Shown here piece by piece: positions 46,897-54,927 of a stretch of DNA of 64,000 nucleotides. The stretch comes from M3007 sp964484205 (GTDB taxonomy: Bacteria > Bacteroidota > Bacteroidia > Chitinophagales > Saprospiraceae). Each line of letters starts with the position of its first letter. Position 1 is the stretch's first letter. The notes under the pieces were generated by a model that saw nothing but the letters and a program-made list of their open reading frames with translations, did not search any database and had not been told where the DNA came from. Both the position numbers and the translations under genes were made by a program. Where the stretch lies: NCBI GenBank assembly GCA_964484205.1, contig CAZAEZ010000006.1, positions 1 to 64,000 on the forward strand. The letters are read 5' to 3'.

Positions 46897-46976
46897 GACC
46901 TGACAGGTAGTTTTTTAACCAAAAAGGGAGCCGCAAATGCGGCTCCCTTTTTGGTTAAAAAACTACCTGTCAGGTC
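46897..46976. terminator. 80-nt perfect palindrome, bidirectional terminator-like
   Basis: Two 38-bp arms (46897-46934 and 46939-46976) are exact complements around the loop aaat. The inner part is a GC stem (gggagccgc/gcggctccc) flanked by A5 and T5, the form of a bidirectional terminator. It lies between the convergent DUF4175 and glycosyltransferase genes. The right arm contains the glycosyltransferase stop codon (46970-46972). Confidence 0.8.
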
Positions 46977-47731
46977 TTGGTTTCTCCCAACCGCAACAAC
47001 TCCCGGTATTTCCAATACGTTTCCAAAGCCGCAATCCGGCATACGGTAAAACCCGCGCGGCCATCGAGAAAGCCTCGGCGCAGCAAATAATTTCGGATAA
47101 ACTTGAACGGCGGATTAAAGATCAGTTTCCAATACGATCCTTTTTTGCCCCGGTTGTGCAAGGCTTGGGCGCCCATTTTAGCGTACCGGCGTACCCGTTC
47201 AATATGCTCATCCACGCTGTAATAACTGTAGTGCAACAAGTCGCCGGCAAGTTGCTCCACCCGGCAACCCTGGTTCATGATTACCTTATCGTGCGGATTT
47301 TGGCCGCCCCAGTGCCCCAGGCGTTTGTCGAACAGGCGCAACTTGCGGTCGGGATACCAGCCGCTGTGGTTGATCCACTGGCCGCAATAGTTTGTCCGGC
47401 GGTTCATCGAATAACCTTCAGCCTTCCAGTTTGCCTTAGCAGCCAGGATAGATTGCCGCAATATTTCACTCAAAGCCTCGTCAGCATCGAGCGACAACAC
47501 CCAGGGGTGATGCGCCTGACCCAGTGCATAGTTTTTTTGTTCAATATGCCCCGCAAATGGATGCTGGAGAACACGAGCGCCGTTTTCCCGGCAAATAGCA
47601 ACTGTCTCATCGGTGGAAAATGAATCGACTACCACAATTTCGTCGGCAACACCAGCCAGGGAATCCAGGCAGCGGCCAATATTCCGCGCTTCGTTGAACG
47701 TAATGATGACTGCGGAAAGCTGGACTTGCAT
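46970..47731 (-). CDS. Family 2 glycosyltransferase, LPS-core WaaE-like
   Basis: The 253-residue cytoplasmic protein has a GT-A fold: SAVIITFNEARNIGRCLDSL (6-25), DEIVVVDSFSTDETV (about 31-45) and LSLDADEAL (about 79-87), where DAD is the metal-binding DXD. The middle segment YCGQWINHSGWYPDRKLRLF with WGGQNPHDKV is typical of the WaaE/KdtX-like beta-glucosyltransferases that decorate lipopolysaccharide core. It lies 16 bases after the SPFH gene on the same strand. Its final codons form part of the palindrome at 46897-46976. Confidence 0.85.
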   Translation of the reverse strand: MQVQLSAVIITFNEARNIGRCLDSLAGVADEIVVVDSFSTDETVAICRENGARVLQHPFAGHIEQKNYALGQAHHPWVLSLDADEALSEILRQSILAAKANWKAEGYSMNRRTNYCGQWINHSGWYPDRKLRLFDKRLGHWGGQNPHDKVIMNQGCRVEQLAGDLLHYSYYSVDEHIERVRRYAKMGAQALHNRGKKGSYWKLIFNPPFKFIRNYLLRRGFLDGRAGFTVCRIAALETYWKYRELLRLGETKT

Positions 47732-47747
47732 GGCTGTGTACTACAAA

Positions 47748-48650
47748 TTACTGCCCGATCAGTAGCGGCGCCGTTTTACCGTTTCCCATAACGACCACTT
47801 TCGCATTGGGCGATTTAACCAGTTCTTTTTGTACCTGGATCTGCTCGTATTGGAGCAGACGGTCGGTCAGCGTCGACGTGAGAATGCGTTGATAATCGGA
47901 GATACCCTGGGCCTCCACGCGTTTGCGGTCGGCCTCCTGCCGTTCTTTGTCGAGCACAAACTTCATCTTTTGCGCCTCCTGCTCGGCATTTATTTTCATT
48001 TCAATAGCCGTTTTAACGGAAGCCGGGAGGTTGATATTCCGGATCAATACTTGTTCCAGCACGATGCCACGCGCTTTAAACGCATCGTCCATGGAGTCGA
48101 ACAGCCGTTGCTGAAATTCATCCCGTTTGGTGGAATACAACGAAACCGCGTCGTAATACGCGGCAAAATCCCGGCTTTTAGTCCGCACGGTTGGACGCAC
48201 CACCACGTCGAGGTATGTTTTTCCAAGGGTTTGCAGAATTTCCGGCGCCTTTGCCGGAATTACGCGGAACAACACCGTCATGTCGATCACCACTTCCAGG
48301 CCGTCGGCCGAGAGCACCCGGATAGCGTCGTCGCCCATTTGCTGGCCTTCTTCAGTCACTGCAGACATGGTGTAGTTTTGGGTTCTGACATCAAATTCAA
48401 TGACTTCCACGAGTGGGTTTACAAAGTTCAAGCCTTCGGTCAGGACACCATCCTGGACCTTTCCAAACAGGGTTTGAACCCCCACGATACCGGGCGAAAT
48501 CTGAACAAAACAGGAAGTCAATATTCCCAAAACAACTAAGGCAATACCGATATACCGACCCATTTTTCCGAATGAACTCATGTTGGGATTGGCTTTGGAC
48601 AGGGTGTATGCGAGAAAGGCGACAAATACGCCCAATATGGCAAGAAACAT
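47748..48650 (-). CDS. SPFH/band 7 (prohibitin-like) membrane protein
   Basis: The 300-residue protein has a short N-terminal helix (about 2-18) and a second at about 33-53 (IGIALVVLGILTSCFVQI). The SPFH domain follows (~55-230), with VGVQTLFGKVQDGVLTEGLNFVNP and YLDVVVRPTVRTKSRDFAAYY typical of prohibitins. A charged coiled coil with AEQEAQKMKFVLDKERQEAD (about 213-232) closes it. Bacterial prohibitin-like proteins organise membrane microdomains and modulate proteases such as FtsH. The gene lies upstream of the glycosyltransferase on the same strand. Confidence 0.88.
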   Translation of the reverse strand: MFLAILGVFVAFLAYTLSKANPNMSSFGKMGRYIGIALVVLGILTSCFVQISPGIVGVQTLFGKVQDGVLTEGLNFVNPLVEVIEFDVRTQNYTMSAVTEEGQQMGDDAIRVLSADGLEVVIDMTVLFRVIPAKAPEILQTLGKTYLDVVVRPTVRTKSRDFAAYYDAVSLYSTKRDEFQQRLFDSMDDAFKARGIVLEQVLIRNINLPASVKTAIEMKINAEQEAQKMKFVLDKERQEADRKRVEAQGISDYQRILTSTLTDRLLQYEQIQVQKELVKSPNAKVVVMGNGKTAPLLIGQ

Positions 48651-48752
48651 AAGCGATTTTTGATTTGGTGAATTGATTTAACAGACAACTTACGGCAGAA
48701 CTCGCAGCCGGTCAACATTTTTAGATAAACAAAATTTTGGCCCGGACGGGTT

Positions 48753-49784
48753 TTAGATCGCTGCCGAAAACTGCCGGAGCATGCGCACGTCGTTTTCAAA
48801 CAATAGCCGGATATCGGGAATATTGTACAGGCGAAGGGCCTGGCGTTCGATACCCATGCCGAAAGCATAGCCGGAATATTCGCGGCTGTCGATCCCGCAA
48901 TTTTCCAACACCTCAGGGTCTACCATGCCGCAGCCCAGAATTTCGAGCCAACCGGTGCCTTTGGTCAACCGGTAGTTTTCTTCGGTATCGGTGCCCAACC
49001 ACACGTCCATCTCTGCGCTGGGTTCGGTGAATGGAAAAAAGGACGGGCGCAGGCGGATTTTTGGCGCACCAAACATTTCCTGTGCGAAATAAAACAGCGT
49101 TTGCTTCATATCGGCAAACGAAACTTCCTTGTCGATAAACAAACCCTCGACCTGGTGAAACTGTGCATGCGAGCGTGCCGAGATGGTTTCATTCCGGTAC
49201 ACACGCCCGGGTGCGATGATCCGGATCGGAGGCTTGCGGGTAGTCATCACCCGGGCCTGCACATTGCTCGTATGCGTGCGCAGCAACATGCCCGGTGCAT
49301 CCACCACATAAAATGTGTCCTGCATATCGCGGGCCGGGTGGTCCTCCGGCGTGTTCATGGCGGTGAAGTTGTACCAATCGTGTTCGATCTCCGGGCCGTC
49401 GGCTACCACAAAACCGATCCGGCTGAAAATTTCAATGATCCGGTTCATGGTGATCGAAATCGGGTGGCGGGAGCCAAGCGGCAAGGGCTCACCGGGTGCT
49501 GTGAGGTCGAGCTGCCGGGCCGAAGCCTGTTCGGCAGTAGCCTCCAGGGTTGCTTTGACCTCCTGAAATCGGGCCTCCGCCTGCTGTTTCAGAGCGTTAA
49601 CTGCCTGGCCAAATTCCCGCTTCTGCTCGTTGGGCACATGGCGCATTTCCTCCATGAAAGCCTTGACCAGGCCCTTGGAGCCCAGGTACTGAATGCGAAA
49701 ATCTTCCAATGCCTCCGGGCTGGCCGGTGTTTCCTGTTCAAGTTTTGCGGTCGCTTCCGTTACTTTTTTTATCAGATCGGACAT
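48753..49784 (-). CDS. pheS: Phenylalanyl-tRNA synthetase alpha subunit
   Basis: The 343-residue protein charges tRNA(Phe) with PheT. An N-terminal coiled coil (~1-90) binds tRNA; the class II catalytic domain follows, with motif 1 HPISITMNRIIEIFSRIGF, motif 2 HAQFHQVEGLFIDKEVSF and motif 3 GYAFGMGIERQALRLYNIPD. The ATG at 49784 is chosen because the longer reading adds residues foreign to the family. pheT is not adjacent, which is common in this phylum. No leader peptide or T-box was recognised in the 90 bases upstream. Confidence 0.95.
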   Translation of the reverse strand: MSDLIKKVTEATAKLEQETPASPEALEDFRIQYLGSKGLVKAFMEEMRHVPNEQKREFGQAVNALKQQAEARFQEVKATLEATAEQASARQLDLTAPGEPLPLGSRHPISITMNRIIEIFSRIGFVVADGPEIEHDWYNFTAMNTPEDHPARDMQDTFYVVDAPGMLLRTHTSNVQARVMTTRKPPIRIIAPGRVYRNETISARSHAQFHQVEGLFIDKEVSFADMKQTLFYFAQEMFGAPKIRLRPSFFPFTEPSAEMDVWLGTDTEENYRLTKGTGWLEILGCGMVDPEVLENCGIDSREYSGYAFGMGIERQALRLYNIPDIRLLFENDVRMLRQFSAAI

Positions 49785-49874
49785 AGTTGAAAAATCAAAT
49801 TGGGCGCAGAAAAATTTCCGCCGTGTGTTTTGAGGCGGCAAAAATCGGAAATTTCACTGTTCTTTTTGCCGGCC

Positions 49875-50504
49875 TCATTCATTTCGACCGGGCAACACCG
49901 CATTAAACCCGATCCCAAAGGACCAAATTGTTCCAGATTCGCCCGGCTTGACCATCAAGCCCAGTTCGGGACGGATGGCCCAGCGGTCCAGGTTTTGGCT
50001 GATGCCAAAGCCCAGGTTGAACCCGAGATAAACCTCTCCATCATCATCCGGAAAAATATCCGCCTTTGCAGCCAGAGTTGCTTCAAACATGTTGTTTGCC
50101 GGGTAGGTGTACAACAATTTCGGACTGAATACCCACTGGGTTTCATCCTCGGCAAAATAAAGTCCGATGGGAAGTGTGCCGGCAAATTTACCCGGCACAA
50201 TGGCAACCTTGGGCGCCAGGTCGATGTAGTTGACTCCGGAAGCCCCCTCTTCCTTGGGCAGCAGGCGAATGTAGCGCATTTTCAAGTCAAACCGGTCGGC
50301 AACACCATAGCCTAGTCGCAGGCCGAAATTGTTGTTGGCAGCCTCGGATTCACCTTCTGCATTGACCAGGTAATGGGAATAATGCCCCATCGCCTCGGCG
50401 TTTCCCTTGCCAAGCATGCGGGCACTTTCAAAACTGGAATTTATCGGAACAACACAGGCACTTAAGGCGGAAAGGAATAAAATTCCCAATGTCAAATTTT
50501 TCAT
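49875..50504 (-). CDS. Outer-membrane lipoprotein, predicted small beta-barrel
   Basis: The 209-residue protein has a lipoprotein signal with the lipobox LSAC (Cys17). About ten short alternating strands follow, with Gly and aromatic residues (FGLRLGYGVADRFDLKMRYI, EVYLGFNLGFGISQNLDRWA), a pattern of outer-membrane barrels. It is the next gene after the histidine kinase on the same strand (106-base gap). Function unknown. Confidence 0.65.
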   Translation of the reverse strand: MKNLTLGILFLSALSACVVPINSSFESARMLGKGNAEAMGHYSHYLVNAEGESEAANNNFGLRLGYGVADRFDLKMRYIRLLPKEEGASGVNYIDLAPKVAIVPGKFAGTLPIGLYFAEDETQWVFSPKLLYTYPANNMFEATLAAKADIFPDDDGEVYLGFNLGFGISQNLDRWAIRPELGLMVKPGESGTIWSFGIGFNAVLPGRNE

Positions 50505-50610
50505 AAGGCAAGCATTTGGTTAAGAAATTTCAGATGCCAGGAATTAAACCTGTACTTGCCTTAAATCTATGGGTTTACCGAGGTAAACACCGGAGTTTTT
50601 CCGAAAAAAA

Positions 50611-52080
50611 TCAGGAAAACGGAAACGTCAAAGTAAACGCGCTGCCCTTACCCGGTTCGCTGTGCACATCCACAAACCCCTTGTGCGCCGTAACGATGGC
50701 CTTGACGTAGCTCAATCCCAGGCCGAAACCTTTCACGTCGTGGATGTTGCCGGTATGCACCCGGTAGAATTTATCAAAAATGTGCTTGCGGGCTTCCTTG
50801 CTGATTCCCACGCCTTTGTCTTCGATGGTGACGGCAATGCCGTTCGGAACGTTGCGGGTGCGGATGGTAATTTCCGGTTTGTCCGGACTGTATTTGTTGG
50901 CGTTGTCCAACAGGTTGTGCACCACACTGGCAATGTGCGTACCGTCGCCCTGAATGACCGGCCGCTCCGCCTGAAAATCCAGTGTCAGGCTGCCGTTGCG
51001 GCTCTCCACCTGCAGGCTGAAATTGTCGACCGCTTGCTTGATCAGTTCGTGCATGTTGGTTTCTGCCAGGCGGAGTTGAAAGTCTTTTTTATCCAATTGG
51101 GCAATTTGCAACACCCGCTCCACCTGGCTGTTCATCCGGCGGTTTTCCTGCCGGATGATATCGACAAACCGCTGGATTTTTTCGGGATATTTCACAATGA
51201 GCGGGCTGGCAATGCTGTCGGTGGCCAGTGAAATGGTGGCAATCGGCGTTTTAAATTCGTGGGTCATGTTGTTGATAAAATCCGTTTTCATTTCCGACAG
51301 CTTCTTTTGCCGGTAAATGACCTGGATGGTGTACCAAAAACAGAACAGAATGATACCGGTAAAAATGACGGACAGCAACAGGGTTTTCCAAACCGAACCC
51401 AACACCAGGCTGGTGCGGTTGGGGAAATAAATCGACAGATAGCCCGGCGATTCGATGTCTTTTTGAAACAAGGCCACCCGGTAGGGCGAATTGTACAGGG
51501 TGGATGCGCCGCCCTGCGTCACTTGCGGGCTGTTGTCGACCACCACATAGTGATCGTTGACCACCACGAAACTGTTGCGCGCCTTGGCATACACGCCGTA
51601 TTGGTAAGGGGTATTGATGCCGCGGCTGCTGAGTTCCTCCTTCAGCGACATGGACAATAAATCGAGCTGAATGCGCTCCGCCAACGGCCGCGAATCAACC
51701 AACTGGCTGACTTTCATATACTCCCACATCGTCATGTTGTCTTCAAAACTTTCGCTGCCGTCGACCGGATTAGGCAGGCTGTCGGCGCGGCTGATGCGGC
51801 GGGTGGAGAAGCCGTTTTCCAAAAATTTGGTTGCCCGGCGAATGTTGCGGTTTGATTCGCTGGATTTGCCCCGGGTGGAGTTCAGGGCTTCGAGCACCGC
51901 CACGTCTTCGTAATACTGCAATTTGTCGGCCACCCGGTTGAGCGCGGCATAAATATATTTGTCAAACTGTTCCTCGTTCAGCCGGATGCTCCAGCTGATC
52001 CAGTAGATCTGCAGGCAAATGACGCCGATGAGGGCGGCGGTCATCAGGCCAATGATCAGGCGGATACGTTGCGCGTTCAT
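50611..52080 (-). CDS. Two-helix sensor histidine kinase without HAMP
   Basis: The 489-residue protein has helix 1 at about 9-30, a ~190-residue periplasmic sensor, and helix 2 at about 233-257. It runs directly into HisKA with the phospho-acceptor His in MTHEFKTPIATISLA (about 274-288), then HATPase with NLLDNANKYS, DKGVGIS and GFGLGLSYVKAI. It is of the kind common in Bacteroidota (RprX-like build). No response regulator is adjacent, so its partner must lie elsewhere. A -7 box on the minus strand (52149-52156) lies 69 bases upstream. Confidence 0.88.
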   Translation of the reverse strand: MNAQRIRLIIGLMTAALIGVICLQIYWISWSIRLNEEQFDKYIYAALNRVADKLQYYEDVAVLEALNSTRGKSSESNRNIRRATKFLENGFSTRRISRADSLPNPVDGSESFEDNMTMWEYMKVSQLVDSRPLAERIQLDLLSMSLKEELSSRGINTPYQYGVYAKARNSFVVVNDHYVVVDNSPQVTQGGASTLYNSPYRVALFQKDIESPGYLSIYFPNRTSLVLGSVWKTLLLSVIFTGIILFCFWYTIQVIYRQKKLSEMKTDFINNMTHEFKTPIATISLATDSIASPLIVKYPEKIQRFVDIIRQENRRMNSQVERVLQIAQLDKKDFQLRLAETNMHELIKQAVDNFSLQVESRNGSLTLDFQAERPVIQGDGTHIASVVHNLLDNANKYSPDKPEITIRTRNVPNGIAVTIEDKGVGISKEARKHIFDKFYRVHTGNIHDVKGFGLGLSYVKAIVTAHKGFVDVHSEPGKGSAFTLTFPFS

Positions 52081-52478
52081 GAAATTTGTGGTGTGTGGTT
52101 CGGTTAAAATCGGGTTGGGTATGGTTGTGCTAAAACGGATTTGCTGCGCAAAAGTATGCCAATAGGCCCGGGTATTCCGGGAAATTAACCTCGGCGTAAC
52201 AAGATTATTCAGACATTCCGTTGAAAATCAACAGAGCGGTTTTTTGTGTTAAACCGATTGCCAAGAGCCGGGAGTATTAAAAACATTTGAGAACATTTTT
52301 TCGCGCAACATCCCTCTCCGCGCAAACCCAAAAATCAACACAGGCCTGATTTATCCCATAATCCCGGTTCCCACATTTTTCAAGGCAGGAATTAAGCACT
52401 TACACCGCTGAATGCAGTGGTGGAGGCAGCTGATTCATTTTTTAACCCAATTTTCTCATTACCCAAATTTTTCGATTT
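52081..52478. other. Divergent intergenic region
   Basis: The 398-base stretch separates the histidine kinase (minus) from the disrupted surface-protein gene (plus). It contains the kinase -7 box at 52149-52156. A frame opens at 52412 but is explained better by the frameshifted signal peptide beginning at 52479. No repeat or RNA gene was recognised in it. Confidence 0.5.
52149..52156 (-). promoter_or_regulatory. Candidate -7 box TACTTTTG for the histidine kinase
   Basis: This is a perfect TAnnTTTG on the minus strand, 69 bases upstream of the kinase ATG (52080). No clear -33 TTG. Confidence 0.4.
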
Positions 52479-52849
52479 ATGAAAAATGTAATTTCATTGT
52501 TGAAATGGGGGGGGTATTCCTGACGCTTGGTTTTTACCAGTTAAATGCCCAATCACCCTGCGATTTCACCTTTAACCAAACTTCCGGCACCGACGTGCAA
52601 TTCACCAATTCGTACACCGGCAACAACATTGTTTTTGAAAAATGGACCTTTGGCGACGGGAATTCTGCTGTTGACGTTTCCAGTCCGCTGCACACGTTCT
52701 TGTTTTATTGTTTTCCACCTTATGCCCCCAGAACGTATCTCGTTACCCACCAGGTTACGGTTTGGGAAAATGAGATGCAGGTAACTTACACGTGCACTGA
52801 AGAGGTCACGGTAAATTGTGACGGTACGTCAAAGCGATTTCAATTTTAA
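52479..52849 (+). pseudogene. Frameshifted N-terminal part of a PKD-domain surface protein
   Basis: The ATG at 52479 opens a good signal-peptide start (MKNVISLLKWGG) that stops 4 codons beyond the G8 tract at 52507-52514. The hydrophobic continuation (VFLTLGFYQLNAQ) and the rest of the domain lie in another frame that starts in the same tract. Changing 8 G to 9 (or 6) would join them. The downstream part has a PKD-like fold signature (EKWTFGDGNSAVD) and stops at 52849, before any sorting domain. The G tract may be phase-variable, or a sequencing error. Confidence 0.6.
52507..52514 (+). repeat. G8 homopolymer at the signal-peptide frameshift
   Basis: Eight consecutive G lie inside the signal-peptide coding region. 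Gain of one G restores the reading frame from MKNVISLL through the hydrophobic core to the PKD domain. Such tracts slip readily in replication. Confidence 0.6.
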
Positions 52850-52850
52850 T

Positions 52851-54863
52851 ATGAAAGACTGCGCCACTTTCCGCAACATTACCAACAGTTCGCCGTATGG
52901 CTTCGGTCGCGGCATCAACTACCGGGACGTAACCGGCAATTTCAGCCTGGATGTGCAGGGCCTGGTGACCAACGGCACCAACCAATGGAACGCCGATGCC
53001 TTCGACAATTGCACCATCGGCATACACGCCGAAGGCCGCGAAGTGAATCCCACCACGGTCAATATCGACGACTGCCGCATGGTGAACATGCAAACCGGGA
53101 TATACCTCGACGGTTTTTTCGGTAATATCGAAGGTCGCACGCGGCACAACAACATCGAAGCCTCCAGCCTGGGCATCGGCCTGTTCGACGCCTTTGCCAA
53201 CGGCGCCCGGCAATACCGAATCGACAACAACGTGCACACTACCGGCCCCTTGGGCCGCAGCATCGCGGTGTACGGTACCGGGTTGAGCGCTACCGCTTTT
53301 GTGGAAGTGGATCATAACCAGGTGGACGATGCCGGCACATTCGGCATCCTGGCCAATACCCACCGGAACGTGTACATCCACGATAACGACATTACCGTCA
53401 ACGGCTCTTTTGGGGGTATCGTGGGGCTGAACGGCCAGTACGAGATCGAGTGCAACAAAGTGAGCGGCGGCGCCGACTTCGGTATTCAGCTCTGGAACGC
53501 GCCGATCCGCAACGACCTGTCTTTCAACACTGTGGACGGCGTATCGGAAGGCATGCGCTTCGAACTGGACTGCCCGGGTCAAAATTTCATCGAGTGCAAT
53601 ACCGTGCAGAACACCACCGGGCTGGGGCTGCACTATGTGGACGCCCGCACCGATGGGCAGTTCAATACCGGGAATAGCTGGACGAATACTGCGGGGGCTA
53701 CGTTTGTGTCGGGGATGTATTTTCCGATTCAATCTCAATATGAAGTCCAAGGGCAAGCACCTTGGTACCCGTTACCGGTTGACCCGCTTTCCGGTTGGTT
53801 TTTACCTGATCCATTCTTGCCAATCCCTACTTGCCAGCAAGCCTGCCAGCCCGGCCTGCTTCCCCCCGGCGGCGGCGAAGAAAATCCCTTCGACACCGAC
53901 ATTGCCGGCGGAAATTTGTCCGGCGAAGATTACGACCACTGGCGGCGCGAGCGCTACCTGCTGTACAAGCTGGCAGCCTACCCGGAGCTGGCGCCCGCGA
54001 GCAGCGCCATGCATGCATTTCAGAATGCTAAAGCGACGAGCACCGTAGGCCAAATAACTGCTATTGGTTTGCAAACCATGGCCTTGTTTGATATTCCCGC
54101 CGTGGAACAAGCCACTTTGTCGGCCAATGAGGCACAGATGCAGGCAAAATCCGCCCAAATCGCAGCCATTGACCAAACGCTTTCGGAGGAATTGCCGCAG
54201 GCCGAATACGAGGCCCTGGTTTCCCAACGCGAAACGCTGAATACGGAAATTGCCGCGCTGCTCGCCCAAAGCAATGCCATACTTGCCCAACTGCAGACGG
54301 CCCGCAATGCCCAGGCAGATGTTCTGCTGACGCAGTTGAACGGTATAACCACTTCGGCTGTCCATGAGCAGAATGAAAAGGAAGTGTTGGGTATTTACTT
54401 GGAAACCATCGCCAAAGGCTTGGTTCCCGACGCTGCCCAACTTTCCAGTCTGAAAACCATCGGCGAGCAGTGCCCCCGCGAAGGCGGGCCGGCGGCGGTG
54501 TTTATGTCGGCGAATTTGTACGAAGGGATAAGCGGTGAAACGATTGAACCAGCTGAATGCGGAACAAATTTTAGAAGCCAAGCCCATCGGACATTTGAAT
54601 TAAGCGCCCCCAGTCTGAGAAAGATGGATATCCGGGTATTTCCTAATCCAACCAGCAATATACTCACTATACATGTTGAAAATGGGCAAGCTCCTTATAC
54701 TGTTCAAATTACGGATATGCTTGAAAGAATAGCATTTGAGAGGGAACCCGTTGGTATAGCGTCAGTATTGAACATAGCGCATTTAAACAATGGGCTGTAT
54801 CGCCTGCAAGTGTTCGACTCCAGAGGAGATCAAAGTAGCCGCATCATTTTGATTCAGCATTAA
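52851..54863 (+). CDS. Beta-helix / T9SS sorting-domain surface protein, missing its N-terminus
   Basis: This 670-residue frame lacks a signal peptide. Residues ~1-280 show parallel beta-helix-like repeats (NCTIGIHAEG, NIDDCRMVNMQTGIYLDG, YIHDNDITVNGSFGGIVG). A Gln/Ala-rich helical region follows (~400-510; ALLAQSNAILAQLQTARNAQ), and a T9SS type A sorting domain closes it (DIRVFPNPTSNILTIHVE to the end). A type IX substrate needs a signal peptide, so the true N-terminus is probably the upstream fragment (52479-52849) in another frame, or was lost. The reading frame can extend to a GTG at 52818, but stops at 52812. A terminator follows at 54883-54925. Confidence 0.7.
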   Translation: MKDCATFRNITNSSPYGFGRGINYRDVTGNFSLDVQGLVTNGTNQWNADAFDNCTIGIHAEGREVNPTTVNIDDCRMVNMQTGIYLDGFFGNIEGRTRHNNIEASSLGIGLFDAFANGARQYRIDNNVHTTGPLGRSIAVYGTGLSATAFVEVDHNQVDDAGTFGILANTHRNVYIHDNDITVNGSFGGIVGLNGQYEIECNKVSGGADFGIQLWNAPIRNDLSFNTVDGVSEGMRFELDCPGQNFIECNTVQNTTGLGLHYVDARTDGQFNTGNSWTNTAGATFVSGMYFPIQSQYEVQGQAPWYPLPVDPLSGWFLPDPFLPIPTCQQACQPGLLPPGGGEENPFDTDIAGGNLSGEDYDHWRRERYLLYKLAAYPELAPASSAMHAFQNAKATSTVGQITAIGLQTMALFDIPAVEQATLSANEAQMQAKSAQIAAIDQTLSEELPQAEYEALVSQRETLNTEIAALLAQSNAILAQLQTARNAQADVLLTQLNGITTSAVHEQNEKEVLGIYLETIAKGLVPDAAQLSSLKTIGEQCPREGGPAAVFMSANLYEGISGETIEPAECGTNFRSQAHRTFELSAPSLRKMDIRVFPNPTSNILTIHVENGQAPYTVQITDMLERIAFEREPVGIASVLNIAHLNNGLYRLQVFDSRGDQSSRIILIQH

Positions 54864-54882
54864 TTTTAATTTTTCAAAACCA

Positions 54883-54925
54883 GCAGGGCGAGTACATTGT
54901 ACTTGCCCTGCCTTGTTTTATTTTG
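54883..54925 (+). terminator. Rho-independent terminator after the beta-helix gene
   Basis: The stem gcagggcgagtaca (54883-54896) pairs with tgtacttgccctgc (54898-54911) with one G-T pair, and is followed by a T-rich run. It ends just before the next gene's start (54928), so it separates the two surface-protein genes. Confidence 0.7.
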
Positions 54926-54927
54926 TT

